A stretch of 64,000 bases of DNA, taken from Niabella agricola. Lineage in GTDB: Bacteria; Bacteroidota; Bacteroidia; Chitinophagales; Chitinophagaceae. The stretch lies in the NCBI RefSeq assembly GCF_021538615.1, contig NZ_JAJHIZ010000003.1, positions 310,001-374,000 of the forward strand, written 5' to 3'. The notes under the pieces are model-generated. The model made no database searches. It worked only from the letters and a program-made list of their open reading frames with translations, and was not told the origin of the DNA. The translations under genes and the position numbers were made by a program. Position 1 is the stretch's first letter; every line of letters starts with the position of its first letter. Below, piece after piece: positions 8,852 to 17,878 of the stretch.

Positions 8852-9592
8852 ATGAGCAACCCGGTAGAGGCATTTATACAGGAATGTAAAGACAGAGTAA
8901 ACAGTTACGAAAGCAATGAAGCGCTAAAAGACGCCGCAACAGCGTTCAATACTGCATCTAACAAGGCCCAGTACTCCTATAACTTTAAATGGATGGGACG
9001 CCCTATTATCCAGTACCCCCAGGATATGATTGCCATGCAGGAGCTGATCTGGGAAATACAGCCGGATCTGATTATCGAAACCGGCATTGCGCATGGCGGA
9101 TCCCTGATCTTTTATGCATCCCTGCTCGAATTGATCGGAAAAGGTGAAGTACTGGGCATCGACATAGATATCCGCGAGCACAACCGCAGGGAAATCGAAA
9201 AGCATCCCATGTATAAGCGGATTAAGATGATCCAGGGCTCCTCGGTAGATGAAGCAACCGTAAACCTGGTGCGCGAAGCGGCCGCAGGCAAAGGCACCGT
9301 ATTAGTGGTACTGGACTCCAATCACACCCATGCGCATGTATTGGATGAATTGCGTTTTTATGCCCCCCTGGTATCCCTAAATTCATATATCGTGGTTTTT
9401 GACACGATTGTTGAAAACCTTCCGAATAATTATATCCCCGGAATGGAACGTCCCTGGAGCATCGGTAATAATCCAATGACCGCTGTGGATGCCTTTTTAG
9501 CAGAAAATGATCAGTTTGAAATCAATAAGGATATCGATAATAAAATATTGATCAGCGTAGCGCCGAGAGGTTATTTAAAACGGATCAAATAA
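8852..9592 (+). CDS. CmcI/cephalosporin hydroxylase family methyltransferase-like protein
   Basis: Protein of 246 residues matching the Pfam family RMNT_CmcI, which includes rhamnosyl O-methyltransferases. The SAM-binding-like segment is IIETGIAHGGSLIFYASLLE; GIDIDIREHNR and VLDSNHTHAHV carry the acidic and His residues expected for a metal-assisted O-methyltransferase. The family name derives from CmcI, but in a glycan locus an O-methyltransferase acting on the deoxy sugar is more plausible than hydroxylation. It begins 5 bp after the reductase gene, so is in the same operon. Confidence 0.8.
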   Translation: MSNPVEAFIQECKDRVNSYESNEALKDAATAFNTASNKAQYSYNFKWMGRPIIQYPQDMIAMQELIWEIQPDLIIETGIAHGGSLIFYASLLELIGKGEVLGIDIDIREHNRREIEKHPMYKRIKMIQGSSVDEATVNLVREAAAGKGTVLVVLDSNHTHAHVLDELRFYAPLVSLNSYIVVFDTIVENLPNNYIPGMERPWSIGNNPMTAVDAFLAENDQFEINKDIDNKILISVAPRGYLKRIK

Positions 9593-9602
9593 TCATTGTA
9601 AC

Positions 9603-10625
9603 ATGTATCAGCCGTTGGTAAGTTTTTGCATGAGCACTTATAAGCGACCCGATCTCTTATACAATCAGCTTCATTGCATCCTTGAGCAGACTTATCCGCA
9701 TTTTGAAATTGTCATTTCAGATAACGACACGGAGCAATCCGGCAAACAGGCTGTTGAAAAGATAAATGACCCGCGCGTAAAATATTTCCCCAACAATGCC
9801 AATCTCGGTATGGTGGCCAGTTTCAATGCCAGTATCGGGCGATCCAACGGCGAATTTATCGTCATGATCACAGACGATGATCCGGCCTACCCGCATATGC
9901 TCACAGACCTGGTGGCATTGCTAAACCAACACCCCGGTTATGGAGTATACGGCGGCTGTGGCGACTGGATGGTCGAAAACGAATTTGCGGCTAAAACATT
10001 GCATTTACCTGTGGGCAAAACCACCCATCTGCTTAAAACAATGCAGGAAGATGAGGTGAAGCTGATGCCTGCTGACCAGTTTGCCGCAGCGTATCTTAAT
10101 GGATTTTTCTCAACAACATTCCTGTTATGGAGCTGCCTGATGGTGGAACGCTCCATTTTACTGGAAATAAAAGGGATGCCCAATTATGGCAGCGAATTAT
10201 TGACGGACCATGCTTTTGTAATTGCAGCAGGGTCAAAAAAAGGGATGGCTTACCAGAACAAGGCCATGGGCGGGCAGGTCGTACATGGCGACAACTTCGG
10301 CTATAACATCTTTAAGCTGCGCGACAAATACATCCATACGCCTCAATGGTTTTATGACTACCTGGCGCTCCAGTTAAACCAGCGCTCAGACTGGCAGGCC
10401 TTAGTCCCCAAGATATGGAATTTTGCAGGACGCTCCTGGGTCGAATACACCCTTCTGGTTGCAAGAGCCAATACCGGTAAGGACCAGAAAAAGGAACTTA
10501 ACAAACTCATCCCTGAAGCATTTAAGAATAAAAATATCCATAAATGGATCTATAAATTTTACCTGAAATATTATTTCCCATCGCTTTTCAACATCCTTTT
10601 ATCCGTAAAAAAGATATGGAAATAA
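9603..10625 (+). CDS. family 2 glycosyltransferase
   Basis: GT-A fold glycosyltransferase of 340 residues. The N-terminal strand VSFCMSTYKRPDLL, the VISDNDT segment and the MITDDDPAY motif (the DxD-type metal-binding site) identify GT2. It would transfer a nucleotide-activated sugar to a growing lipid-linked glycan at the inner face of the cytoplasmic membrane. The C-terminus is basic with aromatic residues and could associate with membrane. Starts 10 bp after the CmcI-like gene; its end overlaps the next glycosyltransferase by 10 bp. Acceptor and donor are unknown. Confidence 0.88.
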   Translation: MYQPLVSFCMSTYKRPDLLYNQLHCILEQTYPHFEIVISDNDTEQSGKQAVEKINDPRVKYFPNNANLGMVASFNASIGRSNGEFIVMITDDDPAYPHMLTDLVALLNQHPGYGVYGGCGDWMVENEFAAKTLHLPVGKTTHLLKTMQEDEVKLMPADQFAAAYLNGFFSTTFLLWSCLMVERSILLEIKGMPNYGSELLTDHAFVIAAGSKKGMAYQNKAMGGQVVHGDNFGYNIFKLRDKYIHTPQWFYDYLALQLNQRSDWQALVPKIWNFAGRSWVEYTLLVARANTGKDQKKELNKLIPEAFKNKNIHKWIYKFYLKYYFPSLFNILLSVKKIWK

Positions 10626-11596
10626 CCTTTTCCGTCATATTACCGGTAAAAAATGGTGGTGCATATGTAAAGGAATGCATCGAAAGCGTGCTTGCGCAAA
10701 CTCACCGGGACTTTAATTTTATCATTCTTGACAACAACAGCACCGACGGAACCACGGCTTACATCGAATCGCTAAAAGATCCCCGTATTCTTCATTTACG
10801 ATCAAATGAAGACCTGTCAATGCCAGACAACTGGAAAAGAGCCCTGAAGTTGCCCTCGAATGAATATATAACCTTTATCGGGCACGATGACCTGCTGTAC
10901 AAGGATTATCTCCGGACCATGCAACAGCTCATCCTGGAGTATCCGGAAGCCTCTATATACCAAACGCATTTCACTTATATGAATGCGGCGGGAGCGCCGG
11001 TGCGGCCCTGCCAGCCCATGCCCCGAACCATGGATATTGAAGCCTTTTTAGAAGGTGAATTCAGACAAACAATCGACAGTATGGGCACGGGTTATATGTT
11101 CCGGTCTTCAGATTTTATGCAATGCGGAGGTTTTGATACCAGCTATCCAAACCTGCTTTTTGCCGATTACCAGTTGTTTGCTGAACTTACCGCAGGTTCT
11201 TTTATGGCAGTGTCTCCGGCCATCTGTTTTGCATACCGGCTGCATACCAGCCTTTCCATCAGCACCGGCGTGGATCTTTACAGAAAAGCTTTTGAACGAT
11301 ACATCGGTTTTCTAAACAGGCTTAGAAAAGAAAATGCTCTTGCAGACCAGGCAATAAAAAACTGGGGGGCGCATTTTTTGTCGTTTTATTGCCGCAGCCT
11401 GAGTCACCGCCTGGCAAAAGCACCCCTGCAAAACCGGTATACCGTGGGGAGGTTTGTACAGGCATGCCGGCAATACGCCCGGCTGCTGGGCATAGCGGAA
11501 AAATTTAAGCCTTACCGGGATCCCACCATCGTTCTTGCAGCTTTGCTGGACGCGACCCCGGTTACGGGAAATTTATACCGGCTGTTACGCCGTTAA
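10616..11596 (+). CDS. family 2 glycosyltransferase
   Basis: Second GT2 enzyme, 326 residues. Motifs are the N-terminal VILPVKNGGAYVKECIESVLAQT, FIILDNNSTDGT with the nucleotide-binding aspartates, and FIGHDDLLY as the DxD-type metal site. The start lies inside the preceding glycosyltransferase gene (10-bp overlap). A 53-bp gap separates it from the next glycosyltransferase, the longest gap within this operon. Predicted to add one sugar of the surface glycan; specificity cannot be inferred. Confidence 0.88.
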   Translation: MEITFSVILPVKNGGAYVKECIESVLAQTHRDFNFIILDNNSTDGTTAYIESLKDPRILHLRSNEDLSMPDNWKRALKLPSNEYITFIGHDDLLYKDYLRTMQQLILEYPEASIYQTHFTYMNAAGAPVRPCQPMPRTMDIEAFLEGEFRQTIDSMGTGYMFRSSDFMQCGGFDTSYPNLLFADYQLFAELTAGSFMAVSPAICFAYRLHTSLSISTGVDLYRKAFERYIGFLNRLRKENALADQAIKNWGAHFLSFYCRSLSHRLAKAPLQNRYTVGRFVQACRQYARLLGIAEKFKPYRDPTIVLAALLDATPVTGNLYRLLRR

Positions 11597-11649
11597 ATCC
11601 GTCTAAAACGAAAGCCGAATGCCTGGTTTATGATCCGTATTTTTGACAT

Positions 11650-12777
11650 ATGAACATTGCTGTTAATTGCTGGAATCTCCGGAATAAAAATATCGATGGC
11701 ATTGGAAATGTGATCATCGAAACCATTTCCCGGCTGATTCAACAGCACCCGGAAATCCACTTCCAGTTGCTGTGCGATAAAAGTTTCGACAGAAGTTATT
11801 TTGATTTCCCCAATGCCCGGAAGCATTTGATATTCCCCCCCTATCGCCATCCGTTGCTGTACCTGTTTTACCTGGAAGGAAAGCTCCCTTCCTTTTTAAA
11901 AAAGAACAAAACAGATCTGTTCATAGGAATGGATGGCATGATCAGCCTGCGCACCAACTGTAAGCAGATCGCCGTTATGCATGACCTCAATTTTGAATAC
12001 CACCCCAAAGATCTTTTATTACGGAACCGGCTTTATTACCGTTTTTTCTTTAAACGGTTTGCACAAAAATCATCCCGCATTGTAGCGGTTTCCGAATATA
12101 CCAAAAACGACATTATGGACCGTTATCACATCGACGCAGGCAAGATCGATGTCATGTACCTGGGTGTAAAAACCATATTCCATCCGTTAACAACCAACGA
12201 AATTCAAGCTGTACGGAATAAGTATTCCAACGGGCTACCGTACTTTTTCTTCGTAGGATCAATGCACCCGCGTAAAAATATTCCCCGCCTTCTGGCTGCT
12301 TTCGAACTATTTAAAATGGAAACCGGCAGCCATACGAAACTATTGCTTGCCGGTAACCTCCAGTGGAAAACGGACGTACTACAGCATGCCCTTCAATACC
12401 TGAAATACCGGGATGATATCCATTTCACGGGAAGAGTCAGCGATGCGGAACTGAACCAACTCCTTGCCGCCAGCCAGGGCCTTGTATTTGTTCCAACATT
12501 TGAAGGGTTCGGATTGCCCATTATTGAAGGCTTCCAGGCCGGCGTTCCGGTCATCTGCAGCAACACTACGTCTATGCCTGAAGTGGCCGGGGGCGCAGCG
12601 TTGCTGGTAAATCCGCTCAACACAAATGAAATTGCCGCAGCCATGAGCCGGGTTGACACCGATAAGAAATACAGGATCGGATTAATTGAAAAAGGAACAC
12701 TGCGTAAAGCCCTATTCAACTGGGAGCAAAGCAGCGTACAACTGTATGCAAGCATTTTGAAAACATTCGGACAATAA
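11650..12777 (+). CDS. family 4 (GT-B) glycosyltransferase
   Basis: GT-B fold enzyme of 375 residues. The N-terminal acceptor domain starts MNIAVNCWNLRNKNIDGIG; the donor domain has FFVGSMHPRKNIPRLL and the conserved C-terminal PTFEGFGLPIIEGFQAG, where the E-x7-E motif binds the nucleotide sugar. FVPTFEGFGLP with SNTTSMPEVAGGAALL is typical of GT4 mannosyl- or rhamnosyltransferase-like enzymes. It is the last plus-strand gene of the glycan locus and is followed by the convergent GT4 gene. Confidence 0.9.
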   Translation: MNIAVNCWNLRNKNIDGIGNVIIETISRLIQQHPEIHFQLLCDKSFDRSYFDFPNARKHLIFPPYRHPLLYLFYLEGKLPSFLKKNKTDLFIGMDGMISLRTNCKQIAVMHDLNFEYHPKDLLLRNRLYYRFFFKRFAQKSSRIVAVSEYTKNDIMDRYHIDAGKIDVMYLGVKTIFHPLTTNEIQAVRNKYSNGLPYFFFVGSMHPRKNIPRLLAAFELFKMETGSHTKLLLAGNLQWKTDVLQHALQYLKYRDDIHFTGRVSDAELNQLLAASQGLVFVPTFEGFGLPIIEGFQAGVPVICSNTTSMPEVAGGAALLVNPLNTNEIAAAMSRVDTDKKYRIGLIEKGTLRKALFNWEQSSVQLYASILKTFGQ

Positions 12778-12822
12778 AGGTTATAGACTGATCTGCGCTT
12801 ATGCTATTAAGGAACGCTTTCC

Positions 12823-12963
12823 GTGAGCCGGTATGCGTTGGTAAACAAGAGTAGGAAACTGCCGGGCCGGAAATACGTCTATAATCATTATAAAGGACTT
12901 CCTCCCCTGCAGCGGGTAATTACGGGACTTTTATTGATCCTTCCGGCATGCTATTCCCGGTGA
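12823..12963 (+). CDS. possible small basic ORF with one membrane segment
   Basis: A 46-codon reading frame with a GTG start in the gap between two convergent glycosyltransferase genes. It is rich in Lys, Arg and Tyr (KLPGRKYVYNHYKG) and ends in one hydrophobic stretch (VITGLLLILPACY). It stops one base before the end of the convergent gene at 12964. No ribosome-binding signal is obvious. It could be chance, or the remnant of a longer gene. Confidence 0.2.
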   Translation: MSRYALVNKSRKLPGRKYVYNHYKGLPPLQRVITGLLLILPACYSR

Positions 12964-14100
12964 TCAAACCTTTATTTTTTTGATAGCTTCCACTCCCCGC
13001 TGCGCAATGCTATCCCAGCTGAAATAATCATAAAAGGATTCCGGTATGTCGCCGTTTTGCTCATTTAACGCAGCAATCATTGCGTTTACGAATTGAGAGT
13101 CATCCCTATCTTCTACTACCCGGAGATGCGTGCCGGTGAGCGCTGCGGGCACTCCGAAGGCCCCTTTTTTATAGGACACGGCAGGCGTATTACTGCCAAG
13201 GGCTTCCACCAGTTTGGTTTTAATCCCCCCCCCGTCTGCAACAGGATTAATAAACAGATCCGCAGCAGAAAAGTAAAGCTGGATGTCTTCCACAAATCCT
13301 CTGTACAGAATATCATGTTGCTCCTGTTCCTTCATTTCCGCTAAAAGGGCATCAGGAAGACCTTTTCCGCAGATGAGGATCTTATAAGGTTTTGAGAACT
13401 GTTGCCGTAGCAACGGGTTGATCGATCTTAAAATGGCAGTTACGGCATTCAGGTTGGGCCGGTAACTGAGGGTTCCGTTAAAGAGCACCAGGCGGGTGTT
13501 GATGTCGATGCCCAGTTCACTGCACAAAACGCGCTTTGCTTCCTTTTTTGTTTCTGCCGAAACCCATGTAAGCTCTATACCATAAGGCAAAACGATACAT
13601 TTCTCCGGCGATAACTGATAATGCTGTAATGCAAAACTGCGATCCTCCGGCGAAATAAAGAAGCTAAGGTCCGCAAACCGGTGTACCATCTTTTCATAAC
13701 GGAACAACCACTTCCACCACCATTTCTTCAGGTCTTTGAAACGGAATGCTTCAATATTGTGAGAGTGAATAATAAACTTTATGCCAGCCAGCCGTTGCAG
13801 CAGCATACCCAGCCATCCAAAGTACGGATGTTCCATCGTCAGGTAACGGATCCCCTGCTCTTTCAGCAACCGGCGCAACCTGAAAAACAGCAGGGGGTTG
13901 ATGTACCTGAATTTATTGCGGCTGCTTCCCAATACGGGAAGCGTAGGGTACAGCGTATTGAGCTGCTCATTTTCAGCAACGGTAAAACAGGTCATTCTTC
14001 CCAATACGGCAAGATGCTTTAAAAAATAGTACCCTGCTTTTTCCCCGCCGGTTACCGGAGGAACGATTTTATAAGGAACCAAGGAAGCTATCTTTATCAA
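12964..14100 (-). CDS. family 4 (GT-B) glycosyltransferase
   Basis: Glycosyltransferase of 378 residues. TGGEKAGYYFLKHLA at the N-terminus and the C-terminal donor-site region FINPVADGGGIKTKLVEALGSNTPAV identify the sub-type of GT4 with the GGGIKTK(L/V)-EA signature. A central VLFNGTLSYRPNLNAV and LICGKGLP fit the Rossmann donor domain. It is transcribed from the minus strand, starting 4 bp inside the end of the YfhO-like membrane protein gene, so the two form an operon convergent with the CDP-sugar block. Confidence 0.9.
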   Translation of the reverse strand: MIKIASLVPYKIVPPVTGGEKAGYYFLKHLAVLGRMTCFTVAENEQLNTLYPTLPVLGSSRNKFRYINPLLFFRLRRLLKEQGIRYLTMEHPYFGWLGMLLQRLAGIKFIIHSHNIEAFRFKDLKKWWWKWLFRYEKMVHRFADLSFFISPEDRSFALQHYQLSPEKCIVLPYGIELTWVSAETKKEAKRVLCSELGIDINTRLVLFNGTLSYRPNLNAVTAILRSINPLLRQQFSKPYKILICGKGLPDALLAEMKEQEQHDILYRGFVEDIQLYFSAADLFINPVADGGGIKTKLVEALGSNTPAVSYKKGAFGVPAALTGTHLRVVEDRDDSQFVNAMIAALNEQNGDIPESFYDYFSWDSIAQRGVEAIKKIKV

Positions 14101-16589
14101 GCCGCTGTCTTATTTTTCATTTTATGATCCACCCACCATTGCATGCCAAAACCACCCAGCACCAATATGACTACAAGGATAGAGCTAATATAAGAAATCG
14201 TAATTCCTTTTTTAACCGTTTGCGGTTCAAACACCAGTTTTACGGTATGCTTTCCTGCCGGAATGGCCACTCCCCGCATAAAATAATTGGTTTTAATAAT
14301 GGCCGCCTCTTTTCCGTCAATAGTTGCTTTCCAGCCTGCAGGGTAATATACCTCGCTGAAAACGGCAAACTGGGCTGTGTTGCTAACACTGGTATACTCG
14401 GCCTCATCGTTGGTATATTTCACCAAGCTGATCGTTGCGGTAGAATCAGGTTGAATAGGACCAATTGAAGCCACGGCTGCCTGGGGCACAATGGCCGTAT
14501 CTTTTAAGTGTGTATTGCCAACCGCCTGCAATTCATGCGCGGCATCCGCTTCCGGTTTTAAGCCTTTTACAAACCAGGCAGCGCCATACGCATTCGGGTT
14601 GGGCACCAGCAAAGGCTGCGCCTGCTGGTTCTGGGCGATGATATACCGTGTATCCAGCGCATTGAGCAGCTCCTGCGGTGGTTGGCCTGTGCTCATATAC
14701 CGCTCAATAATATCCTGGTAAATGCGCAGTTTCGCCGGGTGGTAGCCCAGTATGGAACGATGGAAATATGCGGCATGATTGCTGTTAAATCCATTGACAA
14801 CATCAAACACCCGGAAATGCGGATCTTTATCCTGCAGGATCTGATCATCCGTAGCCGTCTTCACAAAATTTTGCGCTTCCGCCGTTTCTTTTGGAATATA
14901 GTTATCATCCGTAAGGTATTTTTTATCCACTGCCCAAAGGTCGATAAACAGGATGGCCGCCAGGATCACTGTTGCCACCTGCGGCTTAAAGGTATTCCTC
15001 AGATACAGGAAAAGAACCCCAACCAGCAATGCAGCAAATAAGATGGTGCGCAATAGTTGCCCGCCAAACATGGACTGGCGTTCGGATTTAAGCCCGCCCA
15101 GGAGGATCCGCTTTATATCGTCCGGGTAAGGAGAATCTGCAATCTGCTGATCAAAATACGAGCTGTACGACTGGCCGACATATACCAGCCCGATGACCAC
15201 AACCGTTCCCCCCAGTATATAAAGTATTTTTCTGAAGTCTTGCTGCAGCAACGCTTTTCCGTTTGCTGTAAAGAAAAGCTGCTGAACAGTGAAAGCAGCC
15301 ATTATGGTAAGGGTCAACTGCGGAATTACCAGGGCCATCGACGGCGCCCGGAATTTATTATACAGGGGAAGGTGGTGTAACAGTATCTGGTTAAACCCCG
15401 CAAAATAACTACCCCAGCTCATCATAATTCCCAATGCCGTTGCGATCAGCAGTCCCCATTTCAGGGGTCCCTTTATAATCACAAAGCCAATCAGCGCCAG
15501 CAATACCACTATTGCACCGGCATAAGGAGGTCCGGATGTTCCTTCACTTGGCTTCGACATGCCACCCCAGTACGCGGGTAATTGTCCTACCAGCTGTCCT
15601 GCCACTGAATTCAGCTGGGGATTTCCAAGTGCCGTTAATTTTTCGGTGATCTTTTCCTGTGCTTTTTCGCTAAGCGGATCAGCACTGCTTCCCCCGTAAG
15701 CTTTGGGCATTAGCATTACCAGCGGTTCGGGCATATACATGCTATAAGAAAACGCATAGCTCTCGTCCAACCCGGAGGTTTTAGTATTGGTAACCTGGTC
15801 ACCCTTTATCTCCACCGATTTACCACCCCTCATTGTAAATGCTGTATATTCTTTTGTAGCAGCATAACTCAGGTAGTAACCACCCAGCCCCACGAGTGCC
15901 GCCACCCCGCTCAGCACAATAACGATCCCGATATGTTTAAACTCTTTTTGCCGGATCCATTTCACCAGGTAAAATATGGTTACAAAAACGGCGATAATAA
16001 AAAAGTAATAGTTGATCTGCGGATGGTTCGACATCAGTTCCTGGTAAGCTCCCAGGGTAGCTATGGCCAAACCGATCCAGTAACGTTTATTGAAGATCAA
16101 CAGCAACCCCGCCATCAGCAGGGGCATAAAGCCGATGGCATACATCTTGGTTTCATGCCCTGCGGAAAGAATCACCGGGTTATAGGTAGAAAACCCATAA
16201 GCCAGGGCGCCCAAAACAGCCGCCAGCGGATTCAGTCCCATCGCCAAGGCCAGGATATAAAAACAAATACAGGCAATGAACAGAAAATTGGCCGGGTTGG
16301 GCAGCCCCAATCCAAAGATCTTTGTAAGGTTGGGCAACACCGATTTCCCTTCCATATAGATCTGGTAATTGGGCATTCCGCTAAAAAGTCCGGTGTTCCA
16401 GAGAGGTGCCTGCCCTGTTTTTGCTTTCGCATCCAACGCGTTCTGTGCAGCGCCTTTCCAGCCAACGATATCATGTTGATTCAATACATTTCCTTCCAGC
16501 ACCGGCTTGCAGAATACCAGCGATACTACAATAAAGATGACAACAGCAACCAGATGCGGAATGACTTTTTTGACCCAATTATTTTTCAT
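14097..16589 (-). CDS. YfhO family multi-pass membrane protein
   Basis: Polytopic membrane protein of 830 residues. About a dozen hydrophobic segments are visible, e.g. LVAVVIFIVVSLVF, FLFIACICFYILALAMGL and FIIAVFVTIFYLV, followed by a C-terminal extracytoplasmic beta-rich domain (ATIDGKEAAIIKTNYFMRGVAIPAGKH) and a final helix. Motifs HDIVGWKGAAQN, NTGLFSGMPNYQ and HETKMYAIGFMPL match the YfhO family, which relates to GT-C transferases that use lipid-linked sugars. Its role may be glycosylation of a wall or surface polymer; that is inferred from family links and its glycosyltransferase partner. Confidence 0.85.
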   Translation of the reverse strand: MKNNWVKKVIPHLVAVVIFIVVSLVFCKPVLEGNVLNQHDIVGWKGAAQNALDAKAKTGQAPLWNTGLFSGMPNYQIYMEGKSVLPNLTKIFGLGLPNPANFLFIACICFYILALAMGLNPLAAVLGALAYGFSTYNPVILSAGHETKMYAIGFMPLLMAGLLLIFNKRYWIGLAIATLGAYQELMSNHPQINYYFFIIAVFVTIFYLVKWIRQKEFKHIGIVIVLSGVAALVGLGGYYLSYAATKEYTAFTMRGGKSVEIKGDQVTNTKTSGLDESYAFSYSMYMPEPLVMLMPKAYGGSSADPLSEKAQEKITEKLTALGNPQLNSVAGQLVGQLPAYWGGMSKPSEGTSGPPYAGAIVVLLALIGFVIIKGPLKWGLLIATALGIMMSWGSYFAGFNQILLHHLPLYNKFRAPSMALVIPQLTLTIMAAFTVQQLFFTANGKALLQQDFRKILYILGGTVVVIGLVYVGQSYSSYFDQQIADSPYPDDIKRILLGGLKSERQSMFGGQLLRTILFAALLVGVLFLYLRNTFKPQVATVILAAILFIDLWAVDKKYLTDDNYIPKETAEAQNFVKTATDDQILQDKDPHFRVFDVVNGFNSNHAAYFHRSILGYHPAKLRIYQDIIERYMSTGQPPQELLNALDTRYIIAQNQQAQPLLVPNPNAYGAAWFVKGLKPEADAAHELQAVGNTHLKDTAIVPQAAVASIGPIQPDSTATISLVKYTNDEAEYTSVSNTAQFAVFSEVYYPAGWKATIDGKEAAIIKTNYFMRGVAIPAGKHTVKLVFEPQTVKKGITISYISSILVVILVLGGFGMQWWVDHKMKNKTAA

Positions 16590-16676
16590 TTCTTCCCTTG
16601 TTTATTAGCAGGTGTAATTGGTTTACCGGTTGTGCTATGAAGCTGTATACCATTATGCTAAACCAAAAACCTGGCA

Positions 16677-16684
16677 TATATTTG
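16677..16684 (+). promoter_or_regulatory. possible -7 promoter box
   Basis: TATATTTG matches the Bacteroidota -7 consensus TAnnTTTG and sits 34 bp before the start of the small membrane protein and queuosine-precursor transporter pair. A -33 partner is not clear. Confidence 0.4.
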
Positions 16685-16718
16685 GGCAAAATAATGCTAT
16701 TTTACAAGAAATCGGCTT

Positions 16719-17027
16719 ATGCGTTGGTTAATATTTTTATCGAGAGTGGCGTTTTTATGCGGGGTTATGGTGATCCTGGCGCTTTCACTTCTTTTTAATG
16801 AATGGAATAAAGGGGAAACCATCAGCAGCGCTATTATTACATCCGGATATGCGCTGGGAATGGTCCTTATCCCGCTCGTAAATCTTATTTACCTGATTAG
16901 CTGGATTGCGGGGAAAAAGCCCGGTACCATCGTTCCGCGGTGGCTGATTCTTTTCAATATCGGCTGCCTCCTGCTTATTTTTGTATACATATTCTTTGTG
17001 AATGATCCATACTATTACCAAAAATAA
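16719..17027 (+). CDS. small three-helix membrane protein
   Basis: Hypothetical protein of 102 residues with three predicted transmembrane helices (FLSRVAFLCGVMVILALSLL, SGYALGMVLIPLVNLIYLIS, WLILFNIGCLLLIFVYIFF) and short loops. No family is recognised. Its 3' end overlaps the transporter gene by 26 bp, so the two are almost certainly co-translated. A helper role for the transporter is possible but not supported by more than position. Confidence 0.6.
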   Translation: MRWLIFLSRVAFLCGVMVILALSLLFNEWNKGETISSAIITSGYALGMVLIPLVNLIYLISWIAGKKPGTIVPRWLILFNIGCLLLIFVYIFFVNDPYYYQK

Positions 17028-17802
17028 ACCCACCCGGCTTTTTATATTACTGGGGTCTTTTTTTGTTGCGAATGCTATCATCGCCGAAGTAATCGGGGTG
17101 AAAATCTTTTCCCTTGAAAAGACAATCGGGATTGCTCCTTTTAACCTGAACCTTTTTGGTAATGCCTTTTCTTTTAACCTGACAGCAGGTGTACTCCTAT
17201 GGCCGGTTGTGTTTATAATGACGGATATCATCAATGAATACTACGGTATGAAAGGCGTCCGTTTTCTTTCTTTTCTTGCTGCAGGGCTGATCGGGTACAC
17301 GTTCCTGATGTTCCAGGGTGCCATTGTGCTTACGCCTGCCGATTTCTGGGTATCCAATTATACTAAAAACAATGTGCCCAATGCCGATCATGCCTACCGG
17401 GTGATGCTGGGTCAGGGATCCTGGATCATCATCGGCTCCCTGAGCGCTTTTTTGCTGGGACAGATTCTTGACGTAGCGGTGTTTCATCGCATCAAAAAGG
17501 CTACGGGAGAAAAAGCCATCTGGCTCCGGGCCACCGGCTCCACCCTCGTCTCCCAGCTGGTTGACAGCTTTCTCGTACTTTTCATTGCGTTCTATATCGG
17601 TCCCCGGGTTTCTTCGAACCAGGGGGAACCCTGGAGCCTGGTGCTCGTGCTCAGCATTTGTGTGGGCAATTATATTTACAAGTTTATTATTGCCGTTATC
17701 ATGACTCCGGTAATTTATTGGGTGCACAATGCTATTGAAAAGTTCCTGGGGCCGGAACTTGCTGCCCAAATGAAACAGGAAGCCATGGCAAAAGGATTAT
17801 AA
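17002..17802 (+). CDS. queuosine precursor transporter (VUT family)
   Basis: Membrane protein of 266 residues in the YhhQ/VUT family, whose characterised members import queuosine precursors such as preQ0/preQ1 for tRNA modification. Features are six or so hydrophobic segments, FIMTDIINEYYGMKGVRFLSF with the conserved TDI(I/L)NE-Y-G motif, the GSTLVSQLVDSFLVLFIAF helix carrying the conserved SQ-DS, and NYIYKFIIAVIMTP. Slightly long at the C-terminus (KFLGPELAAQMKQEA). Located before carA with no obvious functional tie. Confidence 0.88.
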   Translation: MIHTITKNKPTRLFILLGSFFVANAIIAEVIGVKIFSLEKTIGIAPFNLNLFGNAFSFNLTAGVLLWPVVFIMTDIINEYYGMKGVRFLSFLAAGLIGYTFLMFQGAIVLTPADFWVSNYTKNNVPNADHAYRVMLGQGSWIIIGSLSAFLLGQILDVAVFHRIKKATGEKAIWLRATGSTLVSQLVDSFLVLFIAFYIGPRVSSNQGEPWSLVLVLSICVGNYIYKFIIAVIMTPVIYWVHNAIEKFLGPELAAQMKQEAMAKGL

Positions 17803-17878
17803 AATCTAAAATTATACCTCCGATATCAGAATTTTTCTTTTATCTTCGCGTGATTTTTTAAATTTATAATCAATATAA

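Noticed and set aside
15933-16640. 235-codon frame antisense to the YfhO-like gene
   Set aside because: Shadow of a conserved membrane protein gene with low-complexity, His/Gln-rich translation.
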